From: Cacajao melanocephalus | Lineage: Eukaryota > Chordata > Mammalia > Primates > Pitheciidae | Assembly (NCBI GenBank): GCA_963573385.1 | Contig: CAUYLG010005493.1 | Coordinates: 124,001-188,000, forward strand | Direction of reading: 5' to 3' | DNA length: 64,000 nucleotides | Shown here: positions 27,131 through 37,790 of the stretch, in pieces | Numbering within the stretch: the first letter of the stretch is position 1 | How the letters are laid out: each line of letters starts with the position of its first letter | Made by a program: the position numbers and the translations under genes | Notes under the pieces: generated by a model | Seen by the model: the letters and a program-made list of their open reading frames with translations, nothing else | Databases searched by the model: none | Told to the model about the DNA's origin: nothing

Positions 27131-27720
27131 CTGGTGGAGGCAGGGAGGACGGAAAGGAAAGAAGCGAGTCAGTAGCAGGCATCCACCTCCCCGCGCGCCA
27201 ACAGGGTCACAGAGAGTGCCGTGACGGGCCCCGGTTCCGCTGCCCATGGAAATGGAGCCTGAGGTGCATTTGCTGGGGGAACCCCCATCCCAGCTGTTAG
27301 AGGAATTCAAGCTGCACAGCTCTTTTAGGAGACATGGGCAAGGCTCACTGAAGGGTGAATAGAAGACAAGTGTTGTCGGGATCCTTATTTCACAGAGGGA
27401 GCAACTGAGGCCCAGGAGGAGGAAGGGACTTGCTGAAATCCACAGGGCCCTGTCAGAGAAGAATTCTCTTCAGGGTCCCCAAGAGGACAGGGTGTGAAAT
27501 GGCCTGAGTCCTTTCCTCTGGCCTGCAAAAGTCAGTTTCTAAAAACCAACTCCCTTCTAAAGAAACCCAGCTCCTGAGGGTCCCAGATGACAATCAGGGC
27601 AGGGGGTGCGGGGCCAGGGCCAGGCATGGGGGCTGAGGAACCCCCCCAACCCCCCCAACACACACACCCAACAAGACAAAATCTAATGGAATAATACACC
27701 AATAGTTTCTAAAAATCTAC
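27131..27720 (-). other. PPARGC1B: PPARGC1B intron 6
   Basis: 590-nt phase-2 intron with donor AAAG|GTAGAT, which lacks the usual G at +5. A G7-TT-G7 tract in RNA sense lies at 27641-27656, about 65-80 nt after the donor. MIR-like sequence lies near 27370-27440. Confidence 0.9.
27641..27656 (-). repeat. G7-TT-G7 tract in RNA sense
   Basis: Plus strand is C7-AA-C7. The sense RNA of intron 6 has two G-heptamers 65-80 nt downstream of the exon 6 donor. Confidence 0.95.
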
Positions 27721-27757
27721 CTTTGTGACAAGGCCAGCATGAGGCACCTGGGAGAGT
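27721..27757 (-). CDS. PPARGC1B: PPARGC1B exon 6 (37-nt small exon)
   Basis: Split aspartate (G|AC), eleven codons S-P-R-C-L-M-L-A-L-S-Q (572-582) and two bases of the next serine. Acceptor TTTTCAG after a good pyrimidine tract. The donor GTAGAT is weak. The length is not a multiple of three, so skipping would shift the frame and remove the DHDY region and the RRM. Confidence 0.94.
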
Positions 27758-28653
27758 CTGAAAAGAAGACAAAGAGAAATAAGATTCCCCAACATGGCAT
27801 CACCAGCAGATGCTTCCCCTCTGGAGGAGACCCCAGGCCTCCACTGGTGCCACGCACAGCTGCCCTTTGGGCAGGTGACCAAACGCCTCTGCACTTTCAC
27901 GGAAAGGCAGAACAATGCAAATCCACCTTCCATCCCAGGTCTCAGCTGGGGGACCTACTTGATTTTGCAGAAAGTACAAACGGGTGCAAGGGTGACCCCT
28001 TCTGGTACATGCAGCACAGTGAGGAAGATGTCTGACTCCCCGTCCACTGCAGTGGGCTCCGGACAGACCGCCCTGCATGGGGCTCATCACTAAGTAGCTC
28101 TGTGCCTGAGTTTCTGCATCAAAACATGGAGACAGTGACAGTACCTACCAGAGAGGCTTCTTGTGAGGACTCAATAGGGACAATCTGTGTTAATCTGAGA
28201 CCAGTGCCAGCACGGGAAGTACGCAATGGATAACTGTTACTGTTATCATTACTGCTATTAGCAGCGTTTAAGACTCTAGCTGCACTGTGGAGCTTAATTT
28301 ATAGACTCATGCTTCTGTCACATTATCCCCAGTGAGTCTTCTTTATGGTACCTATTGCAATTTGTAATTATCTTCCTTTTCTGTTTACTTTGGACTGCCT
28401 GCTTAATTCGTTAAGTGGCACCTGGCCCATGCATGATGGCAAACTCAGAGCTGCATGGGTGCTCTTCTGAAGATCTGCTCCAACTAGCCCAAAGAACAGC
28501 TGAAAGCCGGAGAGGGGAAGGAACTTGTCCAACCCCACAGAACACTTTGCTGGGGGACGAGGACTTGAACACAGGGCTCCTGGCTCCCAGTACAGAAGGG
28601 GCACGCTGCACCCCATCCCTGCCCCCTCCTTGCAGACCACCAACTCTGACTAC
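27758..28653 (-). other. PPARGC1B: PPARGC1B intron 5
   Basis: 896-nt phase-1 intron. The donor AGAG|GTAGTC is weak (T at +5, C at +6). It contains copy 2 of the repeat pair (28331-28480) and a MIR-like fragment near 28505-28560. No Alu. Confidence 0.9.
28331..28480 (+). repeat. Diverged repeat pair, copy 2 (intron 5; L2-like core)
   Basis: Partner of 26859-27035, visibly diverged, with a shorter middle. Confidence 0.75.
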
Positions 28654-29782
28654 CTCTGGGAGGGAGCCGTGGGCAGCTGGGGTCCTCATCCGTGTCCCCA
28701 CACCCACTCTCACAGGGGCTCTCCAGGGCAGGGATCTGGGGTCCCCGTAGGAGCTGCTGGTCTTGGCCACTGTCCTCATCCGTGGGGCTGCCCAGCTCCT
28801 GCTCTATGTCACAGGCCTTGGGAGCCAGGCGCAGCGAGGGCAGAGCACCTTGGGGCTCCATGGGGGCCAGTGGCTCATCAGCAAATGTCAGCCAGGGACC
28901 CAGCTCAGGGTTCAGTCTCCGAGAACGCCGCACGGGGCACAGAGAGCTCTCTGGCTTCCTCCCCAGCTTCGTCCATGGCAGGCCTCGGCCTGGCCTTTTC
29001 CTGCCCCACTCCTCCTCCTCCTCCTCCTCCTCTTTTTCTTCCTCCTCTTCCTCCTCCTCTTCTTCTTCCTTGTCTTTCTCCTCCTCCTGCTGCAGCCTGC
29101 CAGGCCGGCGGACCTCCCCTTTCACCTCCAGCCGCAGTGGGCGCAGGCTTGGTCTGGGCCCAGTGCTCTTGGGTGAAGCTGTGATCCTCACCTCCTCCAC
29201 CGAGGATGGGTGACCAGGGGAGGCCTGGCTGTCTTTGGGGGGCCTGGGCCTTGACCGAGGTGTGAGGGAGGCATAGACAGGCGTGGCCAGACGGTAGGGT
29301 TTGCTGACATCACAGAGCACGTCTTGAGCCAGAAGTTCCCTCAAAATGGAGAACTCAGCCCAGGAGGCTTTGGAGGGGTGCCGGGGCCGGGATCTGACCT
29401 GCTGGGAGGGGTTGCTGCAGGGCTTGGGGGCTGGATCAGGGGCCTGTGGGGGCAGCTTCCTTTGGGGGAGGCAGTAGGTGTGCATGTAGCGAATGAGTTG
29501 CACCATCGCCTGCATGTCTTCCTGGGAAAACTGGGCACCAGGGTCTGCCCCGCCCAGTGCTAGGGAGTCCCGGGGAGAGGCTGGAGCTGGCTGGGGGCTT
29601 GGGCAGTCCTCACCCGGCTCCTCATCCTCCTTGGCAGGGAGCCGGGGACTCTGGAGGTGTGGTGGCTGCAGACCTCTATCCTGCAGGCAGGACCGCGCCG
29701 AGGTGAGGTGCTTATGCAGTTCTGTACAACTCCGGCTCTGAGACTGCGTCATGGGAGCCTTCTTGTCTTGGGCGCTGTCCGC
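28654..29782 (-). CDS. PPARGC1B: PPARGC1B exon 5 (LRELL receptor box, poly-Glu tract)
   Basis: The largest exon: 1129 nt, residues 195-570 plus one base. After A-D-S-A-Q-D-K-K it has a Pro/Gln-rich segment, a predicted helix ([17 protein letters not shown]), then [12 protein letters not shown]. Its LRELL (341-345) is the main receptor-binding box described for PGC-1beta. [10 protein letters not shown] follows, then a long Glu/Lys/Asp tract (plus-strand 29009-29099) and a basic W-G-R-K-R-P-G-R-G stretch. The C-terminal part, [17 protein letters not shown], is acidic and matches the human protein closely. Acceptor CTCTAG, phase 0. Frames of up to 219 codons on the plus strand here are shadows. 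Confidence 0.96.
29009..29099 (-). repeat. PPARGC1B: GAG/GAA tract coding poly-Glu in PPARGC1B exon 5
   Basis: CTC/CTT triplets on the plus strand encode a long run of Glu with occasional Lys/Asp. In frame and coding; a prime site for length variation. Confidence 0.95.
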
Positions 29783-30146
29783 CTAGAGAGGGAGAGAGGC
29801 CAGAGTGAGGAAGGAGGCCCAGACACTCCTGTGTGCCTCATCCACATGGCCACTGGCCGGCCCAGTGTGTCTCACCTGGATCATGGGAACAGCCAAGTTT
29901 CCTTCACTCCGTCCCTAGCCTCCCACGCAGAGCCGGGCACCTGGCTGTGCTCAGTGGATGAGGAATGACCAGCCTCCTAACAGCTCTCTCAGCCATGGAA
30001 TTTCACCCCTGCAGACCTTTCCAGATTCACTGACAAAGCCCCACTCTGACCATTCCACCCCACTACCCCATACCCTTCGACCAAAAGCCAGGCAGTAGAT
30101 TCATGGTAGCCTGGGGCTGCGTGTAGGAAGGACTCGCTGCAAATGA

Positions 30147-30477
<331 letters not shown>

Positions 30478-30612
30478 TGAATGATGGATATGTTCTAAAA
30501 CTGGATAATGGTCCTAACTGCATGGTTGTAAGTTTACTAAAAATCATAGAATTGTATTTTACAATAGGTGGCTTTTATGTATGTAAATTGCACCTCAATG
30601 AAGTTTAAAAAA
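30478..30612 (+). mobile_element. L1 3'-end fragment
   Basis: 'ttctaaaactggataatggt' and 'aaattgcacctcaatgaag' are typical of old L1 3' ends. Confidence 0.65.
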
Positions 30613-31614
30613 ACAAAAAGTCAGTAGCTCCTAGTGCCCACAGGATAAAGGAGAGGCTCCCTGGCTGGGTATATGAGGTCCTCTGCACTCACACCAGCCA
30701 ATCTCTCTCATCTTATTTACCCCACTTGTCCACACCGGGGCTTTCCTGCCAGTGGGACTCAACGTTTTGCTGGGACTTTCTAGCAATGGCTGTAGGATGT
30801 GTCTCACCTCTCTGGGGAGCTTCCCAGTCTCCCAGAGGGCAAAGGGCTGGCTCACAATGGGGCTTGGCTGCTGCCCCCTCAGCAGAGTGAGGCACTAGAG
30901 GGTGGACCTTTGTTTTGGGAGGGTCAGCCAGGACAAATAGGGAGGGAGCATAGGGACTCATCCCCCACAGGAGCCCTGGCAAGGGAGAGGCTCCTACCCT
31001 GAGCTGCGATCTGAGAGGAAGCTGATTCTTCCTCTGACGATGTAGGATTGTAAGCAGCAGTCCCCAGGAGGAGGGTGCAGGACCCGGGAGAGGAAGGGTT
31101 GTGTGTAGCCTTTGGGGGACAGGACCCCTTGGAAACCACCCATTACACCTCTCCTTGTTAGGCTTAGAAGGTGGGGCTTAAAGAGGAAAAGTGGTGTTCT
31201 TTGACCCTGGATGTCCATGACAGAGCTTTAAAATCTCCAATGGCTCCCTGAGGGGGGAAAAATCCAAACTATTTACTGTGGCCTCTGTAGCCAGGCTGTC
31301 TTGTGTTTTGGTCTGTCACACCATTAGAACACAATCCTCCGGAGGCTGGCCACGCTTTCCTCATCCTGGCTCTGACCTGCATTAACACCTACTGGTGTCT
31401 GCAACACTGAAGTGTGAGAAAGTCCAGGGCTCCTTCTAGAACCCCAAACTGGGCTGGATCTCCAGAAGCAGTGCCCAGGACACCAGCTACAAGGGCTGTG
31501 GGACGGGTAGCAAGAGATATTGGAAGTTGACTGAACTTGCTATCCTCCACCAGAGCTGGAGGCTGCGGCCCCAGCAGGCACCTGGGGCAGCTTTGGGGGC
31601 ATGTGAAGAAATAC

Positions 31615-31731
31615 CTTGACACAAGGCCGCTGACTTTTAGATCTCAGGCCTGCCTGGCGCCAGGCGGTCCCTTCCTTCTGGGTGTCAGAGCTTGATGTTG
31701 GGTAGGATGTGGCCAGGAGGAGCTTCTGCAG
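31615..31731 (-). CDS. PPARGC1B: PPARGC1B exon 4 (LQKLL receptor box)
   Basis: 117 nt, 39 codons (156-194), phase 0 at both ends. It starts with the nuclear-receptor box L-Q-K-L-L and continues L-A-T-S-Y-P-T-S-S-S-D-T-Q. All 39 residues match the human protein as I recall it, unlike exons 5 and 8. Acceptor CCTCAG, donor AAG|GTATTT. In-frame skipping would remove this box cleanly. Confidence 0.96.
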
Positions 31732-32073
31732 CTGAGGGAAAAGCAGAGAGGACAGGAGCCGGGACTGAGCCACAGCCAGAGGACGTGGACTGCACGGCCA
31801 GCCCCTCAGGACTGACCTTGGGCATCACAGGGCCACAGGGAGAACACAGGACGGGCATTCCATGACCTGGGATGATGGTCCCAAGATACTAGGTGCAGAT
31901 GGTAGATTGTCTAACAATCCCAAACGCACATAAGTATCCCATTAACACACAAATCCTTTCAGAGTTAATAACCTCAGAGAATAGCTATGACTTTGAAAAA
32001 CTCAAGCAGGTCTTGGGTAATGTCTGTCCATTTTACTGGTAAAATATTAAGATACAGATTCATTGGGACATTC

Positions 32074-32075
32074 TG

Positions 32076-32109
<34 letters not shown>
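32074..32109. repeat. (GC)n(AC)n alternating tract
   Basis: Uninterrupted 36-base purine/pyrimidine alternation: tgcgcgcg followed by CA repeats. Confidence 0.95.
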
Positions 32110-32112
<3 letters not shown>

Positions 32113-32341
32113 TGGAAGGTTAGGTACCAAAATGATTCTCTTGTGTGGGATTCTAGCTGGCTTCCTTTTTGTTCTTTTTGTTTATTCATACTACCTCTAA
32201 AAATTGGTTTCTTAAACAAGGTAATACTTGTAAATGGTTTTTAAAAAAAGACACATCACAAATACTAAAGGGCAGACAATTTAAAGCAAGTCTCTCTCAT
32301 GCTCAAAGTCTCTTTCTCCCTCCTAGAGGCAACTCTACTAA

Positions 32342-32718
<377 letters not shown>

Positions 32719-33404
32719 CTACCCTGTTGTTTTTATGCAAGTGGAAGACTACACTTAAGCTTATTTGACTTTTTTTTTTCCCAACTGTTTTTCTATACAA
32801 ACTGTAAAACTTCTTCTGCTTCTGCACCCTGAGGGCAGGTACACAGTGTATCTGAGCTTAGAGAGCAGGAAGTTGAATAGGTCTGGATTTTCCACTGGAG
32901 ATCGCAGCCAAGCTTGAGAACAAACTGAGAAACCTCATGAGATTTTAGTACAGTACAGAGAGTTTCCTTGGGGAACATGCCACCTGAGGTCACTCCAGCA
33001 AGGAATGCCAGAGGCCCAGGAGCCAGAGAAAAGGCCATTCCACACTCTTGAGGAGCCACAGGATCCTGGCCACTCCACCTACACTTCAAACAAGCACTGA
33101 CATATTTGTGAGTTTTTCGATAGGAAAGGATCCTAGGACTGGAGGAAAGAGACCTCATTCTAGCCCGGCTCAGGCCCGGTGCACCGTGAGAGCCTTGATT
33201 CCTCCATTGGTATAATGAGCGGGGGCAGGTAGACCACATGACTGGATAGAAACTTTTTTTTTTTTTTTGACTCTAAGAAGATGACAGAAGTTGCTGACTT
33301 CAGAAAATCATACAGATACGCAGAGGTCCACCGGTCCTTATAAGTCCATTGGTGGACTCTCTGGGCTCCATGGTCCAACCTGGGGTCCAGATGACTTCTC
33401 AGGG

Positions 33405-33693
33405 CTTTTTTTTTTTTTTTTGAGACAGAGTCTTGCTCTGTTACCCAGGCTAGTGAGCAGTGGCACGATCTTGGCTCACTGCAACCTCCGCCTCCAGGGT
33501 TCAAGTGATTCTCCTGCCTCAGCCTCCTGAGTAGCTGGGATTACAGGCGCTCGCCACTGTGCCCAGCTAATTTTTGTATTTTTAGTAGAGATGGGGTTTC
33601 ACTATCTTGGCCAGGCTGGTCTTGAACTCCTGACCTGGTGATCCACCCACCTCAGCCTCCCAAAGTACTGGGATTACAGGCACCCGCGTCAGG
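33405..33693 (-). mobile_element. Alu
   Basis: T16 then gagacagagtcttgctctgt; ends ggattacaggcacccgcg. First of three in a row. Confidence 0.93.
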
Positions 33694-33703
33694 TCCTCAG
33701 GGC

Positions 33704-34124
<421 letters not shown>

Positions 34125-34359
34125 CTCAGGGCCTTTCTAGGTCTCTGTTGGTATGCAGAGAGTCTGTCTCCTGGGTGCCTTGCACAATGCCTGAAACAGA
34201 GGCACTCAATAAGCATGTGGGGAATGAAAAATCTAAGGCAAGGAAGGGAAACAACCTTTGACCAGCAGGGGTCGCGCTTTGCCTCTTTAAGGTTGGGTAC
34301 CTCTCCAAAGGCCCTGTGCAGAAATGGCACTCCAATGCTTGTTACTACTAATGGCTGTA

Positions 34360-34600
34360 CCAGAAGTATTACTTAGTTCACATTTACTGAGCAACTCTAT
34401 GTGCCAGGCACTGTTCTAAGTGCTTTATGTGTATCATCTGCTGTATTCCTCTTAATAGTCTTTGACATAGGCACTATGATTAACCACACTTTATAGATCA
34501 CACAGCTGAGTCTCAGAGAGGTTCAGCATGTGTGCCTAATGGACATACAAGTACTAAATGGCAAGACTGGGATTCGAACCTAGGCACTTTGATTCTAGTC
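34360..34600 (+). mobile_element. MIR
   Basis: Long MIR match: 'gtgccaggcactgttctaag', 'acacagctgagtctcagaga'. Confidence 0.8.
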
Positions 34601-34844
34601 TGAAAGGAAGCAGGACGCCCTCTCAGCAGGAGCTATAATGTGGGACTGAACATATTCTGTGCCCAGCATGGTGGGTGCTTCACGCTGCTTTGGGGAACTT
34701 GAAGGCAGTGGGAGGGAAGCGAAAGGATCCTAGACTAGGAGTGAATACCTGAGTTCTAGTCTTTGCTGGCATACTGACTTGCTGTGTGACCAGTGGAGAT
34801 ACCCTACCCACTCTGCACCACAGTTTTCTCAAAGTTGGGCCTGA

Positions 34845-35224
<380 letters not shown>

Positions 35225-35419
35225 CTGGGTTTTGATTTTCTAGCTGAGTCCTGCCAGTCTCCAGGAGCCACAGCACCAAAGGGAAGAGCCCAAGACAGGC
35301 TGAGCAAAGCTGGACTTCTCACGGCAGGACAGCTCGGCTTTGGGTGCTCTCAGCCTGGATTGAGAGTGGCTGCTTCCAGTAACTTCTGAGTTGCAGACTC
35401 CTTTGAAAATCTGATAAAA

Positions 35420-36060
35420 GCTGAGATCTTCTCCCTAGAAAGCTGCTATTCCATGTGCACATTTCCACATTCCACACACACTTGCACAGCATTTAACTTC
35501 TGCTGGTGGAAGTGAAAACCGGTCCAACCTCTTTGGAGGGCAATCTGGAAGTATCTGCTTAAACTGGAAAATCACAGATCCCCAGACCCAGGAATTTCAT
35601 TTCTGAGAATTTGTCCACTTACATGTCACAAAGGCCTGTATAAAGCATAGTTACTGCGCCACTGCTTGTAAAGAGGAAGGAGTTGAAACAACATAAATTC
35701 CTAACGGGGGAGCCACTCCATCCCTACCAAGGAACATTACATTGCCAACAAAATGAATGAAACAGAGCTCTACACGCTCATCTGGAAGAGCTTCCAAGAC
35801 ACACAGTTGACCATGAAAGCAAGGTGCAGAGCCACGTCTAATGTAGACACTCTTTTGTAGTAAAATCTTTTAAAAGGTAGAAGAGGAAAGTCACTTAACA
35901 GATCAGTAACCATGGTTACCTCTGGGACAGGAAAAAGCAACAGAGAGAAGGCTAAGGAAGTTTTGCTTTTAACTGTCCACTTTTACTATCTGGATTTTTA
36001 CCATGTGTGCAATCTTCAGGAAAATGTTTTGCATGTAATTTCAAGGATTTCACACATAAC
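35420..36060 (+). mobile_element. Old L1-like 3' fragment
   Basis: Features of L1/HAL1 3' parts ('tgctggtggaagtgaaaacc', 'gaatttgtccacttacatg', 'gaaagcaaggtgcagag'). Confidence 0.55.
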
Positions 36061-36318
36061 TAGGTCAATCCCTAAAACACCAAAAAGCATAAAGAATGCA
36101 GGTGAAGCCTCTGTCGTTAGTTCCTCTGTCTAGGTGGGAAAGGTTAAGCCCAGAGGGCCTCCCACCTTCAGCCCAGGCTCTCTGCTGTGATCCATATTGC
36201 TGGTGATGCATGGGGTCCCCTGCAGGGCTGGAGTGGATTGCTCTGCACCCCATGCCCTGACAACCAGACACCTAATCCCAGGCTGCAACCATCACTTCTG
36301 CTGGAAATAGGTTCTCAC

Positions 36319-36531
36319 CAGTGAGAGCTCGTCCACCTCAGGGGCTGGGGCCATGGGTTTCTCTGGGGCAGGGCTGAGGGGCGCAGACGAGGGGGCAGGC
36401 GAAGCTGAGGTGCATGATAGAGCATCTCCACCATCCAGGACTGAGAAGGCAGCCAGACCCACGTCATCTTCAGGGATGTCATCCAGGGTCTTGGTGAGCT
36501 CTGCCAGGAGGGCCTCATTCTCACTGTCAAT
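36319..36531 (-). CDS. PPARGC1B: PPARGC1B exon 3 (activation domain, LLAEL box)
   Basis: 213 nt, 71 codons (85-155), phase 0 at both ends. [23 protein letters not shown] parallels the PGC-1alpha activation region, which holds its first leucine box at the same place. LLAEL is at 92-96. A Pro/Ser/Ala-rich linker and E-V-D-E-L-S-L follow. Acceptor CTCCAG, donor CTG|GTGAGA. Confidence 0.96.
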
Positions 36532-37429
36532 CTGGAGTGAGGAGGGTGGAAGGACCAGAAAGGCAGATGGGGAGATGGTTAGTCACCACCTTGGACTCAG
36601 TCTCCACAGTGGACAGCAGTTCTGCCCAGCCGGCTAGGCCACCATCACCCTCCTGCCATACCCTCCCCTCTGCCCTCCCCCCAGCAGAGCTGCTCAGTAT
36701 TCCTGGCATAGCAGATGCCCAATAAATGTGTTATTGACTCTAAGAATCCCAGAATGTTATGAGCAGGCAGCAGGTGATAATGGAAAGAGCCCTGCCTGGG
36801 AGTTCCAGTCTTGGCTCTGCTGCTTATCAGTGTGTGACCTCGGCACAGGACTGTCTACCTGAGTGATGCCTGCCTCCCCCATCACGGACAGAGGCTGGCC
36901 TACCACACTGGTAGGAACAACCCATTGCAGCCCCTCGGACCCTGGGGTCCAGGCAGTGTGAAGGCCGGAAGCTCCAGGGTTCAACTATGGCAATAATAAC
37001 CACAGCAGTGATGAGGCAGCTATCATTTCTCTGTGGATTCCCAGAGCTTACTCTCCTCATTCACTCATGGGGAGGTACCAAGTATGGTGATTACACACTA
37101 GGGCTCTGGAGCTGGGGCTGGACCGCAGATTCCACACTTACCAACTGTGGGCCCTTAGGCGCGTTAGTTTCTCATCTATCAAGTGGGTAACACACAGCAC
37201 ACATTTCCTAAAGTTACTGCTGAGGACTAGAGGAGTTAACATATGTAAGATGCTTAGAAAATGGTGCCTGGTGCCAAATAAGCACTTGCTACTGTGATGA
37301 CCGTGACTACCACCACTATCACTGCTCGTGCTGCTACTGCGACACGATTCCTGCCATGCCGATGACAATGATGGTGGTGGTGGTGGCAGTCATTGCCCGC
37401 TGCACTCTTTGCTCCCTTCCTTCCCCTGC

Positions 37430-37790
37430 CCCGTGGCTATGCTGTGCCTGGCCTCATGCTGGATGCTGGTGATCAACAGCACACGGAGTCTGACATGCCC
37501 CACCCCCACGGAGCTTACCCTCCAGTGGAGGATGGGGTGAAACTAACAAACAAACAAGATCATTTCGGAGCATGAGAAAGGCTAGGAAGAAAATAAAAGG
37601 AAGCCATGATGGAGGAAAAGAATGTGGTGAGGACTTACAGGCTATTGAGGGTGGTCCCAGATGCCTTCTCTGAGCAGCTGATACTTAAAGGTAGTCTTGA
37701 AAGATACCAGCTAGGTAAAGCGTTAAGGAAGGGAGACCCAGGAACAGGGAAACCCCAATCAAAAGCCAGGGGCACAGCGCTTGGCTGAAG
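37430..37790 (+). mobile_element. L2-like fragment
   Basis: 'ggagcttaccctccagtgg' followed by 'gccttctctgagcagctgat' and similar L2 internal patterns. Confidence 0.55.

Noticed and set aside
28525..29213. Long plus-strand frames (219, 173 and 137 codons)
   Set aside because: Antisense shadows of the low-complexity coding exon 5.
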